This document shows positions 18,990 through 28,708 of a DNA stretch of 64,000 nt, piece after piece; within the stretch, counting starts at the first letter, position 1, and every line of letters starts with the position of its first letter. The DNA is taken from positions 2,241,501 through 2,305,500 of the forward strand of contig CP033464.1 of NCBI GenBank assembly GCA_007833815.1. The letters run 5' to 3'. Below the pieces are notes generated by a model. It was not told the origin of the DNA, searched no databases, and saw nothing but the letters and a program-made list of their open reading frames with translations. Source of the stretch: Brevibacillus laterosporus. GTDB taxonomy: Bacteria; Bacillota; Bacilli; Brevibacillales; Brevibacillaceae. The position numbers and the translations under genes are program-made.

Positions 18990-20264
18990 ATGGACAAGAC
19001 AGAAGCGATGCCTCATTTTATGACAAATGTAGTGGAGCCAGCACGATTGAGAGCATTAATGCGCCTAGAGCAGGATTTTCAGACAAACAAAAACGCATTG
19101 GCTACACAATGGACGATTGCTTTTCAACGCATCTGCAAACAGCTAGGTGGCGAACAGATTCGAAAGGACAAAGCAAGTATTGGGCATATCACCTTTTCGT
19201 TGTTGCGGACGGAATTAGCAGTAGGGCGAGCGATTTATTTGGTGGAGGCGACAGACAGCTCTTGGTTTTTTGATCGGAATCCTTGCCAAACAGAATACGA
19301 TGCTAGCTGGGCTTTAGCGTATTTGGAACAGCTGAAGGCTGAAATTAATGGCGGTAGTAAGGCGTATATGGGTGCTATTACGCTTCCAGACGTGGAGCAA
19401 TTGATATTGAGAGAAGCCGTTCATTTTCATCAGTACGTGATTCAGTTGGCTAGGTATGCGTTGCCTATGGCGATTCAATCTCAGGAATTTGTGGAGCTAT
19501 CCATAGAGGATATCGTTGAAATACGTGTCGGCGAATACATGGATGTTAGCGAAGTTGTATATAAAATAGATCGACGCACGCGAGATGCCCAATCTGTTAG
19601 GGACTGGATCGCTGAAGGCAGCAAACAGGAGTATGCCTATGAAGTTTTTGACCGTTTAGACCTGTCAAAAGGAGAGTATTCCGAGCTAGATTTTCGCTAT
19701 TCGCGTTTTGAACAAAGTGATCTATCTGCTAGTCGATGTAACGGCTGTGTATTAATTGGCACACGATGGAATCATTCACGACTAGCTGATGCAGATTTTT
19801 CCCATAGTATGTTGTCTGGTGCGGATTTTTGTCAGAGTGAGTTAACAGGGGCAGACTTCCGAGGAATCCAAGCTTCTCAGGGGTTGTTGGAACCAGATAG
19901 CTGGGAAATGCCGGGCTTTTGGGAGATTACCTTTGCAGAAGCGAATGTGGAGGGAGCTAGTTTTGTCGGGGCTCAATTGGCGGGAGCTAAATTTTCCAGA
20001 GCCAATCTAGTAGACGTAAATTTTGCTGGAGCAGATTTGGCAGACGTCAGCTTCACAGATGCTAATTTACGTGGAGCTGTGTTTGTCGGGGCTAGCATAG
20101 TTGCTGTCGATTTTACTGGAGCGGATGTAGAAGGTGCAACCTTTTCAGCACGAGATCGAGGCAATGTGAATTTAGACGAGCAGCAACAAGCCACTGTTAT
20201 TTGGATGGAAGCCGAGAGCGAGGGGGCGTACCTAGATGAATTATTTTATTCTGTCCCAAGATAA
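18990..20264 (+). CDS. Pentapeptide-repeat protein
   Basis: A 424-residue protein from an ATG that follows GAGAGGAGGAG; the ATG at 18969 is less likely. The N-terminal half is helical and unrecognised (MDKTEAMPHFMTNVVEPARL...). From about residue 225 it has pentapeptide repeats with A(D/N)LxxA-type units (DFSHSMLSGADFCQSELTGA, then ANLVDVNFAGADLADVSFTD), interrupted by a short insert, forming a right-handed quadrilateral helix. In T6SS loci such proteins occur beside VgrG genes as adaptors. The 3' end overlaps the next gene by 29 nt. Confidence 0.85.
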   Translation: MDKTEAMPHFMTNVVEPARLRALMRLEQDFQTNKNALATQWTIAFQRICKQLGGEQIRKDKASIGHITFSLLRTELAVGRAIYLVEATDSSWFFDRNPCQTEYDASWALAYLEQLKAEINGGSKAYMGAITLPDVEQLILREAVHFHQYVIQLARYALPMAIQSQEFVELSIEDIVEIRVGEYMDVSEVVYKIDRRTRDAQSVRDWIAEGSKQEYAYEVFDRLDLSKGEYSELDFRYSRFEQSDLSASRCNGCVLIGTRWNHSRLADADFSHSMLSGADFCQSELTGADFRGIQASQGLLEPDSWEMPGFWEITFAEANVEGASFVGAQLAGAKFSRANLVDVNFAGADLADVSFTDANLRGAVFVGASIVAVDFTGADVEGATFSARDRGNVNLDEQQQATVIWMEAESEGAYLDELFYSVPR

Positions 20265-20793
20265 TCGCCTGTTAGACGCTGTGGAGCCTGTAGGACTTAC
20301 TAGCCTTTTAACCAAAGAGATGCTAACCGAGGAGAAGGTGCATGTCTTAGATGAACTGGTATTGCAGGTCCCGATTCAGCAGAAAGAATATGTCACCTAC
20401 GTAGATTATATCCAACGCCCCATCCCATTGTTGTCAGATCGATTAAAACAATTGGTGGTCAAATATGTACCGAAGATGATGTGCAAGGCTGTGGTACTGG
20501 CAGATCGGGAGCAGATGAGACAGGATTTGTACTGGGTGTTTGTGTCCCCGAGTCTAGCCTGCCTATCAGATCAAACCGAGTTTTATCAGGACGGAACAGT
20601 AAAACGGCTCATGTTAGATCCGGACAAAATTGGTAGACGAACGTTCTTCCGCATAGATGGCATTCGTGAAGAGCATCTTGTAGTGAATCTGGGACTGGCG
20701 GAAAGTATTTTGCGTCGGGACTTTACAGGCATCCAGCTTCAAAAAATAGAGCTGGAGGTCCAGAGAGAGGATGAGATGAAATGGCCCTCATAG
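20236..20793 (+). CDS. Imm11/DUF1629-like protein
   Basis: A 185-residue soluble protein whose ATG lies inside the end of the pentapeptide gene. MNYFILSQDNRLLDAVEPVG at the N-terminus, IPLLSDRLKQLVVKYVP in the middle and YWVFVSPSLACLSDQTEFYQDG resemble the Imm11 family (DUF1629), often found beside VgrG or polymorphic toxins. No toxin is immediately linked to it; it could be an adaptor between spike and tip or an immunity protein. It overlaps the DUF4280 gene by 13 nt, so pentapeptide, Imm11-like and tip genes are a coupled set. Confidence 0.6.
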   Translation: MNYFILSQDNRLLDAVEPVGLTSLLTKEMLTEEKVHVLDELVLQVPIQQKEYVTYVDYIQRPIPLLSDRLKQLVVKYVPKMMCKAVVLADREQMRQDLYWVFVSPSLACLSDQTEFYQDGTVKRLMLDPDKIGRRTFFRIDGIREEHLVVNLGLAESILRRDFTGIQLQKIELEVQREDEMKWPS

Positions 20794-21209
20794 AAGACGT
20801 GGAAATAGCAGGTGGGGAAGGAGCCAAGAAAAGCTATGTGGTGGCAGGCGCTATCCTTACTTGCACCTTTGGCACCCAAAAAAGTCGCTTGAAAACCCCG
20901 TTAAGCCATGGCGTATTTGTCAAGGACAAGGCTCAAATGAACATCAAGGATTTTGTTCCTAATGTGAATATCATGCCCTTTGGTAGATGCGGTAACTTAG
21001 CAAATCCGGAGGTAGCAGCGGCGACGGAAGCAAACGGTGGTTACTTAAAGCGTATGCCATGCATGCCAATTGTAACCATGCCGTGGATTGGGGGCAAGGA
21101 AAATAAGCTTATCGAGGATGCCCCGGTTCTTCTCAACGATTGTACTAACATGTGCTTACATTGTGGTGGACAAATAAGCATCATCGACGACGGACAGGAG
21201 TTGGACTAA
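20781..21209 (+). CDS. DUF4280 PAAR-like tip protein
   Basis: A 142-residue protein that matches the DUF4280 pattern: YVVAGAILTCTFGTQKSRLK at the N-terminus, then INIMPFGRC-type NVNIMPFGRCGNLANP, LKRMPCMPIVTMPWIGGKEN and a terminal CTNMCLHCGGQISIIDDGQ with clustered Cys and His. DUF4280 proteins are PAAR-like cones that sharpen VgrG spikes and often carry or adjoin effectors. It sits between plain VgrG and VgrG-Rhs genes. A broken partial copy reappears at 52988 fused to Rhs sequence. Confidence 0.85.
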   Translation: MALIEDVEIAGGEGAKKSYVVAGAILTCTFGTQKSRLKTPLSHGVFVKDKAQMNIKDFVPNVNIMPFGRCGNLANPEVAAATEANGGYLKRMPCMPIVTMPWIGGKENKLIEDAPVLLNDCTNMCLHCGGQISIIDDGQELD

Positions 21210-21250
21210 ACCTGTAAGAAATCATACCACCCATTGGGAGGGGGGATTGT

Positions 21251-24200
21251 GTGAAAACGGCAGTTAACGTAGCGGGATATGGAAATCTGCAAGTAGTGTC
21301 TCCCTACGATATACAAACATTGCAAGAGCTACAACTGGTCAAAGGAGCAAACGATCACGCCAAGCTATATCTAACCGGAATCATTCCGGAAGAGAAGAAA
21401 GACAGTTACATTGCAATGGCAACGAGTAGCGACATCATAGAGGTGAATGAAGTAGAGAATGGTAGCAAGGTAAGGAATCTGTTTACCGGACTCGTAGAAG
21501 ATATCGGGGTTCGTGCTGTCCGTGGCATCTACTATCTAGAGCTAGAAGGCATCTCATTCACCAGCAAACTAGATATAAAAGAGAAGACAAGATCCTTTCA
21601 AGATAAGAACATGACGTACACGGCCTTACTAGATTTAATTGTAAAAGATTACCCTGGATCAGACTACCTCGATTATGCTACAAACGGTGCCAAATTAGAA
21701 GGATTCACCCTGCAATATAAGGAAACAGATTGGGCGTTCATCAAGCGAATGGCGTCTCGTTTTGGTGCGGTTTTATTACCAGAAACAAACTCCAAGACGC
21801 CGAAGTTCTCGCTTGGTGTCCCAGATGGAAAAGTAGGACAACTGACAGACTACCACTATGGTGTAGCAAGATCACTAGACAGATACACGGAAGCCACCAC
21901 GGGACATGGTAGCGAGCTAGACGAGACAGCCTTCACCCACTATACCACAGAAAGCGGTCAGTATTTTGCGTTGGGAGACAAGGTACTGTTTCAAGAGAAA
22001 GAGCTGACGGTAGCAGCATCTACAGCACGTTTTACCGAGGGTACCTTGTTATATACCTATACCCTTTGCCAGGAAGAGGGCGTGCAGCAGAATCCGATTC
22101 GAAATGAACAACTAACGGGTGTCTCGATCGAAGGAAAGATTATCGAGATTCGCAATGATACTGTCAAGGTCCATCTCGATATCGATCAATCCCAAGACAA
22201 AGGCAAGGCTTGGTGGTTTCCGTATTCCTCCGTCTACTCAACAGAAGGCAGCAACGGTTTTCACTGCATGCCACAACAGGGAGATGCCGTCCAGGTTTAT
22301 TTCCCAACGAGCCAAGAAGACGAGTCTGTAGCGATGAGCTCCGTCCGTAAAACAGGACAAGACTCTCCCAAGATGGGCAATCCAAGCGAGAAATATTGGG
22401 GCACCAACTTCGGCAAGGAGATGAAGCTAGGCAGCTCGGATTTTGTGCTCACCGCGAAGGACAGTAAAGAAGGCAAGATGTTTATTAAGCTGGATGTCGA
22501 AGACGGCATCGAGATTCACAGTGATAAAGCCATAATGTTTTCAGCGGAGCAGGACTTGGAGATTGAGACAGATACCAAGTTTGAAATTAAGGCTCAGGAA
22601 GCGATTTATCTGCTGTGTAAGGAAAGTAGCATTGTGCTAGATGGAGAGACGGATATTCAGGGCACGGTTTTAAAGGTAGATGGTCTGATCAAATCGCCCG
22701 TCTCGGTAGCTGACCTAGAGCCGGAGCCAGAACCAGAGGACCCAGCTCCGCCACCACCACCGCCAGAGGAAGAGAAGGGCTTCTGGGGGAGCTTGCTAGA
22801 TGGTGTGCAGTTGGCGCTGGATGTGGTGGGGATGATTCCAGTAGTTGGGATCGTTGCCGATGTTGCTAATGCGGGCATCTCGGTAGCTCGTGGAGATTAC
22901 GCAGGAGCGGCTCTTTCCTTAGTGGCGTGTATTCCCTTTGCTGGAGCAGCCGCGACGGCTGCCAAGCTCGGAACGAAAGCTGCGAAGGCAGTAAAAATGG
23001 GAAAAGCAGCGGCCAAAGTAGCTGATAAAGCCGCTGATGTAGCAAAAGCGGTCACAAAGATAGCGGATGTAGTAGTAGGAAAGGTATATACCGCCTCGCG
23101 AAAGCTAAAAAGCAGTATCAATCAACTAGAAGCTGTTCAGAAGATAAAAAGCAGTATGAAGCTCAAGACAATGGCAAACAGTCGTGTTGGCAAAATTGGA
23201 AAAGCCGTTACAAAAGAAGTAGCTACAGAAGTCGGATACCAAGTGGTAGAAGAGGTGGCTGGTGATGTAGTATCCTCTGTTTTGGGAGTAATAGGTGGTA
23301 AAAAGAATAAATATAAAGGGAAGAAGAAATTATCTAAAAAAGAGCGCAAAAAAGCCGCTCAACGGGCAAAAAATGCAGATGCCAATAAAAAAAGCTGTGT
23401 AGACGATCCCATTCATGCTGGCTCCGGATCGCAATTTATCATTCATCCTACCTTAAAGCTGTATGGAGCTGAGACATGGACGTTCGAGCTACACTACAAT
23501 TCGTTGCTTCTCCAGCAGGGTGTGCTTGGTAAAGCTTGGACGCATAATTATGAAATGCATGCCGACATGGAGCGTATTGACCAGGGTGAGATTACCATCT
23601 GGTGGAATACAGGCAGAAGAAATGTGTTTATGCAGACGGAAGCAGATCGTACTCTGTACCGTTCAGAAGATGTCGACATGATGTTCTACGAGCTTCGCCG
23701 TCTGGAGAATGGTTTTGAGCTGTTCAACCGAAATACGCGAGAAACCTACTACTTTAAACGAAATGGACAGGTAAGTAAACAAACGAATGCCTTGGGGCAA
23801 GCGTTAACCTTTATCCATGATTCCTCTAATCGTCTTGTCCAAATGACAGATGTGATTACAGGTCGCTCTCTATCCTTAACATATGGACAAGACGGGCTAT
23901 TATATAGCGTTTATGATGCTTATCGCAGTGTGCAATTCGATTACAACGAGTCTCGTCGCCTCAGCCAATTCGTCGATCCGAATGGAACCATAAGCGAGCT
24001 AACGTATACCGAACAAGGACAGATCGAGTCCCTTACTGTGGATGGAATTTTGCAATATCGCAACGCCTACGACCATGAGGAACGGGTTATTGCGCAGACC
24101 AATGCCTTAGGACTAGCCTCTCAGTTCACCTATGACACAGAAAGCATTCCTGGTTCCATAATTACAACTTTCACAGACCGTCTGGGTGCTACAGAGGTCA

Positions 24201-27172
24201 TGATTCATGATGAACGCATGTTACTTATGGAGAAACAAGAAAGAGACGGTAGCCGTGTTTCGTATGAATATAATAGCCGAGGTCAAATGATTGCGGAAAC
24301 AGTAGGGAAAGAAGAGACGACCACCTACCAGTACGATGAGCGAGGCAATCTGATTCAAGTAGTTGATCCACTAGGGAATCAAACCAGCTATGTATACAGC
24401 ACGGACGATTTGTTGTTGTCCGAGATCAACGCAGAGGGTGGCATCACGAGCTACACGTATGACGAACGTGGACGTTTAGTAAGCATGACCCGTCCCGACG
24501 AAAGTCACTCTGAGATTGGTTACAACGAACAGGGACAACGCGTAAGCTACACCGATTCTAAGGGTGTGACGAGCCGCTATCGGTACGATGACAAAGGCTA
24601 CCTCACGGCTGTCTATGACGGAGAAGGTCGTGTCATACAAGTAGGCTACGACGAGGTAGGGCGTATCGCTTCGTTCCAAGATGGACGAGGTGGCAAAGTA
24701 CGACGCACCTATGATGCTAACGATAACATCGTACAAGTAATCGACCCGCTTGGACGCCCATATTCCTTTGCCTATGATGCCTTCGATCAACGCGTGGAAG
24801 AAACGATGCCTTCAGGAGCAACCACCCGCTATCGTTATCATGTGTTGGGATCGATGGAAAGCGTAACGGACGCGTTAGGACAGACAACCACCTATCGATA
24901 TGACACAGAGGGCCAATTGATAGCTGTTATCCAACCAAATGAAGCGGAAACTCGCTATGAGCGGGATCAAATGGGTCGCATTGTCTCCATTACCGATCCA
25001 TTAGGTCGAACCGAAAAAGCCGCTTATGATGAAACCGGACGCCTCCTTCAGGTTTGGGATGCGCTGGGAAATAGGGTACAGGACGTCAGCTACGATGCAG
25101 GCGGTAATCTTGTTTCCGCTACAGATGCCTTAGGTCATACAACGTTGTACGGTTTTAACAAATTATATCAATGCACCAAGAAGACAAATGCTCTTGGACA
25201 AAATACGACTTATGCCTACGATGCCGTTGCTCGTCTGACCGAGGTCATGGAAAGCGATGCCGCGATCTATCGTCAGCAATATGACAGCGAAGGACGTCTC
25301 GTTAGCTATACCGATGCCAATGACAACGAAACGACGCTTCGGTACGATCGGAGTGGGCTAGTGGTAGAGGAACAAAATGCCACCGGGGAAGCTACCCATT
25401 TTGCCTACGACGAACGAGGCTGGATGAACAAACGTACCAATGCGAGAGGGCAAGAAACTCACTATCGCTACGATGCCGCGGGCCAGCTTCTTGAACAAAA
25501 GGATGAGGTTGGTACGGTACGCAGGGAATACGATGCAGACGGCAATCTCGTCAAGGTACAGGAAGAAGGAGCAGGCAAGAAGCATCGAGTATACGACCTG
25601 TTAGGACGTGTCACTGCTTGCACAGATAGCTACGGAAATACCATTCAATACCGGTATGACCAAAATAGCCAGCTGACCCACCTCATCTATCCAGATGGGA
25701 AGATCGTCCGTTATACCTATGATTTGGCGGGACAGCTCACGGAGGTAAAAGACTGGGCAGGGCGTCGTACTACCTACACCTACGATGAAAATGGACGACT
25801 GATCAAGACAGTCCGACCAAATGGAACCATCGAGCAACGCAGCTATGACGTTGCTGGACAAATGGTGCGTCTGTGGGATCAAAACCGCCAAGGTGTGATG
25901 CTCCAGAAATACCGCTACGTGTACAATGAGCTAGGACAAATTGTGCAAGAAGAGGAAAAGCAGTATACCTACGACGCTTTGAAACGACTCGTAAGCGGTG
26001 AATGGCCGGGTGGTCGCGTCTGGTATAGCTACGACCAAGGTGGAAACGTCACGGGAATCGGGACGGTAGAGGCAACACCGAAGAAGGTCATGGGATATGG
26101 AAAAGACAACAGACTTTCCGTAGTGAATGAACATCCAGTAGAGATGGATGCAGACGGCAATCTACTCACATGGACAGAGAATGAGGAAGCTCATACCTAT
26201 GTGTACGATGCCCGCAATCGACTAGTCCGCACAGGTCAAGCACGCTACACCTATGATGCCGAGCACGTACGTACCTCGATGACATGGAAAGGAAAGACGA
26301 CACGCTATGTAGTCGACCAAGGGGAAGTATTTAGCCGTGTACTCATGGAGCTAGGGGAAGACGGTAGTCCGAAGGCCTATTATGTGTATGGACAAGGCTT
26401 GATCGGTAGAGAGGATGCACAAGGGAATTATTTGTCGTATCATACGGATATGCGTGGTAGTACCACAATGTTGAGTGATTGGGGAGGACGAGTCACCGAC
26501 CGCTACAGCTATGGTGTGTATGGCGAATTAGAACAGCACGATGGTACAACCTCCCAACCGTTTTGTTATAATGGTAGAGATGGTGTCATGACCGACCCGA
26601 ATGGGTTGTATTACATGAGGGCGAGGTACTATCACCCGGGACTGAAGCGTTTCCTGAACCGAGATATCTTACCAGGGGACGTGACGGAAGGGCAGACCTT
26701 TAACCGATTTGCCTATGTGAATGGTGATCCAGTAGGGTTTATTGATCCGCTGGGGCTGGCGGGGCTTGGGACTGGGCAGTGTCAGAAGGGTAAACCTAAC
26801 ATCTCACAAAGGCATGATGAAATTGCTCATGATGGATATTATGGAAGAAAATCCAAAAGAACAGAAGCTCATAAGAGTGCTAGTAAGAATAACAGAGCGT
26901 ACATTAAAGAAAATAGGGTGCCTAAAGACAATGAAACATTCCTAATGGATAGTTCCTTCATACGAACCAAAATAGAAATTAAAGGTGCTAAAGTATACAA
27001 ATACGAGGAACGTTACTATTATCGTGACACTCTACATGAAGGGAAAGCTGCTCATATTGAGGTATTTGATAGTACAGGGAAAAAGCATCTTGGTGAGGCT
27101 GATCCAATTACGGGAAATTTAAATACTACAAAAGCTGATCCTAATAAAAAAATTGACAAATATCTAAAGTAA
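21251..27172 (+). CDS. VgrG-Rhs fusion with colicin E3-like toxin tip
   Basis: A 1973-residue effector spike; GTG start after GGGAGGGGGG. Residues 1-480 are VgrG (TDWAFIKRMASRF; OB region IEGKIIEIRNDTVKVHLDID). A Pro/Glu linker (about 495-512), a hydrophobic Gly/Ala-rich stretch (about 514-572) and a basic linker lead to the Rhs cage from DPIHAGSG (about 717), with dozens of YD repeats, ending in the Rhs core end NRDILPGDVTEGQTFNRFAY...FIDPLGLAGLGT (about 1835). The 136-residue tip ends DTLH (D1926, H1929), E1937, HLGEADPITGNL and ADPNKKIDKYL, closely following the colicin E3 16S rRNase (WDSQHGDLE, HLGSFDPKTG, DPKRNIKKYL). The catalytic Arg of E3 is Lys here. It should cut ribosomal RNA in the target cell. 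Confidence 0.88.
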   Translation: MKTAVNVAGYGNLQVVSPYDIQTLQELQLVKGANDHAKLYLTGIIPEEKKDSYIAMATSSDIIEVNEVENGSKVRNLFTGLVEDIGVRAVRGIYYLELEGISFTSKLDIKEKTRSFQDKNMTYTALLDLIVKDYPGSDYLDYATNGAKLEGFTLQYKETDWAFIKRMASRFGAVLLPETNSKTPKFSLGVPDGKVGQLTDYHYGVARSLDRYTEATTGHGSELDETAFTHYTTESGQYFALGDKVLFQEKELTVAASTARFTEGTLLYTYTLCQEEGVQQNPIRNEQLTGVSIEGKIIEIRNDTVKVHLDIDQSQDKGKAWWFPYSSVYSTEGSNGFHCMPQQGDAVQVYFPTSQEDESVAMSSVRKTGQDSPKMGNPSEKYWGTNFGKEMKLGSSDFVLTAKDSKEGKMFIKLDVEDGIEIHSDKAIMFSAEQDLEIETDTKFEIKAQEAIYLLCKESSIVLDGETDIQGTVLKVDGLIKSPVSVADLEPEPEPEDPAPPPPPPEEEKGFWGSLLDGVQLALDVVGMIPVVGIVADVANAGISVARGDYAGAALSLVACIPFAGAAATAAKLGTKAAKAVKMGKAAAKVADKAADVAKAVTKIADVVVGKVYTASRKLKSSINQLEAVQKIKSSMKLKTMANSRVGKIGKAVTKEVATEVGYQVVEEVAGDVVSSVLGVIGGKKNKYKGKKKLSKKERKKAAQRAKNADANKKSCVDDPIHAGSGSQFIIHPTLKLYGAETWTFELHYNSLLLQQGVLGKAWTHNYEMHADMERIDQGEITIWWNTGRRNVFMQTEADRTLYRSEDVDMMFYELRRLENGFELFNRNTRETYYFKRNGQVSKQTNALGQALTFIHDSSNRLVQMTDVITGRSLSLTYGQDGLLYSVYDAYRSVQFDYNESRRLSQFVDPNGTISELTYTEQGQIESLTVDGILQYRNAYDHEERVIAQTNALGLASQFTYDTESIPGSIITTFTDRLGATEVMIHDERMLLMEKQERDGSRVSYEYNSRGQMIAETVGKEETTTYQYDERGNLIQVVDPLGNQTSYVYSTDDLLLSEINAEGGITSYTYDERGRLVSMTRPDESHSEIGYNEQGQRVSYTDSKGVTSRYRYDDKGYLTAVYDGEGRVIQVGYDEVGRIASFQDGRGGKVRRTYDANDNIVQVIDPLGRPYSFAYDAFDQRVEETMPSGATTRYRYHVLGSMESVTDALGQTTTYRYDTEGQLIAVIQPNEAETRYERDQMGRIVSITDPLGRTEKAAYDETGRLLQVWDALGNRVQDVSYDAGGNLVSATDALGHTTLYGFNKLYQCTKKTNALGQNTTYAYDAVARLTEVMESDAAIYRQQYDSEGRLVSYTDANDNETTLRYDRSGLVVEEQNATGEATHFAYDERGWMNKRTNARGQETHYRYDAAGQLLEQKDEVGTVRREYDADGNLVKVQEEGAGKKHRVYDLLGRVTACTDSYGNTIQYRYDQNSQLTHLIYPDGKIVRYTYDLAGQLTEVKDWAGRRTTYTYDENGRLIKTVRPNGTIEQRSYDVAGQMVRLWDQNRQGVMLQKYRYVYNELGQIVQEEEKQYTYDALKRLVSGEWPGGRVWYSYDQGGNVTGIGTVEATPKKVMGYGKDNRLSVVNEHPVEMDADGNLLTWTENEEAHTYVYDARNRLVRTGQARYTYDAEHVRTSMTWKGKTTRYVVDQGEVFSRVLMELGEDGSPKAYYVYGQGLIGREDAQGNYLSYHTDMRGSTTMLSDWGGRVTDRYSYGVYGELEQHDGTTSQPFCYNGRDGVMTDPNGLYYMRARYYHPGLKRFLNRDILPGDVTEGQTFNRFAYVNGDPVGFIDPLGLAGLGTGQCQKGKPNISQRHDEIAHDGYYGRKSKRTEAHKSASKNNRAYIKENRVPKDNETFLMDSSFIRTKIEIKGAKVYKYEERYYYRDTLHEGKAAHIEVFDSTGKKHLGEADPITGNLNTTKADPNKKIDKYLK

Positions 27173-27177
27173 TAAGG

Positions 27178-27215
27178 CTAATCAGATACAGTTGAAATAT
27201 CCTGTATCTGATTAG
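27178..27215 (+). terminator. Hairpin between toxin and immunity genes
   Basis: A perfect 14-bp stem, CTAATCAGATACAG (27178-27191) with CTGTATCTGATTAG (27202-27215), and only a short T tract. It lies after the VgrG-Rhs stop and before the immunity ribosome site, so it may be a partial terminator or an RNA stabiliser. Confidence 0.6.
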
Positions 27216-27237
27216 GTTTAAACAAAGGAGATAGGTA

Positions 27238-28062
27238 ATGGAGTTAATAAAAATAAAAAAGCATGAAATTAATATGGATGTTTATTTTGTGGAATTATTT
27301 CAGGAAATGATTGTTATAAATAATGACTATGGGGGAATATCTGTATTAGATCATAACCTTAAATTATTGAAAGAAATACAAATTACAGAGAATATGTTAA
27401 TATATTTATCTTACAAAAACGTTGTAACAAACGAGCTAGTCCTGTACTGTTCTGATAACAACTCTCTTGTATACATTGATTTGAATAAGTTTATTTTTAA
27501 AAAGTTAGTTATTGATGCGGAATTGCCTAACTTTTCAAAATGTTATTATTGGAAGGGAGAAGAGATTGTTTTTGTTACATATGATGGCAATTTTTTTAAA
27601 TATAATACGGAGAAAAATACCCTTTTCTCAGAGGATATAAGTAAAATTAAAATAGAGTACTTTGAATTTTATCAAGTATGGGTGAGAACAAGAGGGCTTC
27701 CTGTTATAACGTATAACATGAACAATTTTGAAATTGTGTACAAAGGAAAAAGGAATAATCACTATTATTTTTTTAATGCAAATAGCGTTGAAAAATTTAT
27801 AACATCAAGTGTAAAACCTCATGATGTAGTTTTGTATAATGGGCTGGTAATTTTGGTACAAGAAGAAGTTATTTCAATAAATTTTCAAGAGCAATGCTTA
27901 TTATTAAATAATGTTGACAATACAATATTTGCTAAATGTAAGGTTTTAAAAAGCCAGGATGATTTCATGATTTTAGTCCTTAGCAGTCATAATTCAGAAA
28001 TTCAAAGTGAATTGACATGCTATAAGCTAAAAGTTGAGGATAAAGTGCGGACGCGTCACTGA
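27238..28062 (+). CDS. Probable immunity protein of the E3-like tip
   Basis: A 274-residue soluble protein, mostly short beta strands (MELIKIKKHEINMDVYFVEL, GGISVLDHNLKLLKEI), suggesting a beta-propeller-like fold. It follows the toxin by 65 nt with AAAGGAGATAGG before the ATG and is much more AT-rich than the Rhs gene, typical of a tip/immunity pair. It is unlike the 84-residue Im3. The last few codons (VRTRH) are the Rhs core sequence of the next cassette read in another frame, so the native 3' end was probably replaced at a recombination joint near 28045. Confidence 0.65.
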   Translation: MELIKIKKHEINMDVYFVELFQEMIVINNDYGGISVLDHNLKLLKEIQITENMLIYLSYKNVVTNELVLYCSDNNSLVYIDLNKFIFKKLVIDAELPNFSKCYYWKGEEIVFVTYDGNFFKYNTEKNTLFSEDISKIKIEYFEFYQVWVRTRGLPVITYNMNNFEIVYKGKRNNHYYFFNANSVEKFITSSVKPHDVVLYNGLVILVQEEVISINFQEQCLLLNNVDNTIFAKCKVLKSQDDFMILVLSSHNSEIQSELTCYKLKVEDKVRTRH

Positions 28063-28684
28063 CCGTTACAGCTATGGGGTGTATGGCGAATTATAACAAC
28101 ACGATGGTACAACCTCCCAACCGTTTTGTTATAATGGTAGAGATGGTGTCATGACCGACCCGAATGGCTTGTATTACATGAGGGCGCGGTACTTACACCC
28201 GGGACTGAAGCGGTTCCTGAACCGAGATATCTTACGCGGGGATGTGACAGAAGGACAGACCTTTAACCGATTTGCCTATGTGAATGGTGATCCAGTAGGG
28301 TTTATTGATCCGCTGGGGCTGGCGGGGCTTGGAACGGATGATTGTCCGAAGCGGAATAAGGAGAAGGGTAAAGCTGAGGGGACGGGTAAACCTGTCAGAC
28401 CGGAAGCCGCTGTAACTGGAAGTAAAAAACATGGAGTTAAATGGAAGGAGGGTCCAGCTCGAGCCAAAAACGAAGGAAAACCTCAAGGACAATGGAACAA
28501 AGCCGACTTAGATTATGCTACAGAGAAGGCAAATACATTAAAACCTGGTGAAAGTGGATATTTTGATTTGCCAAAAGGTTCAAAATCCATTGTATACATG
28601 CCCGATGGGACTACTGCTTCAGCTACAAAAATGTGGGTTCGAAATAATGGAACTGGAACTTGGCATGGGTATCCTATGCCCTAA
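28045..28684 (+). pseudogene. Silent Rhs tip A (polymorphic type 17-like toxin)
   Basis: A promoterless Rhs 3' fragment. Core DNA matching VgrG-Rhs starts at the joint (GRVTDRYSYGVYGEL) and is interrupted by a nonsense codon at 28094 (GAA to TAA). From ATG 28151 it stays open through GLAGLGTDDCPK into a 110-residue tip. The tip (KKHGVKWKEGPARAKNEGKP, WNKADLDYATEKANTLKPGE, VRNNGTGTWHGYPMP) resembles polymorphic toxin type 17, thought to be an RNase; this is from memory of the family pattern. No ribosome site precedes the ATG, so it is probably a donor for tip exchange, not an expressed protein. Confidence 0.75.
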
Positions 28685-28708
28685 AAAATTATGAGGAGGT
28701 AGGTAATA

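Noticed and set aside
22700-26750. Long minus-strand open frames inside the Rhs genes
   Set aside because: They are antisense shadows of YD repeats; they lack ribosome sites and repeat with the Rhs periodicity.
3884-27172. A complete prophage or phage-tail (PBSX-like) cluster
   Set aside because: No terminase, portal, capsid, integrase, holin or tape-measure gene was seen, and kinase, FHA and PP2C genes are not phage-like.
396-27172. A canonical T6SS
   Set aside because: No TssJ, TssL, TssM or ClpV homologue is visible and the organism appears to be a monoderm; only a distant functional analogy is kept.
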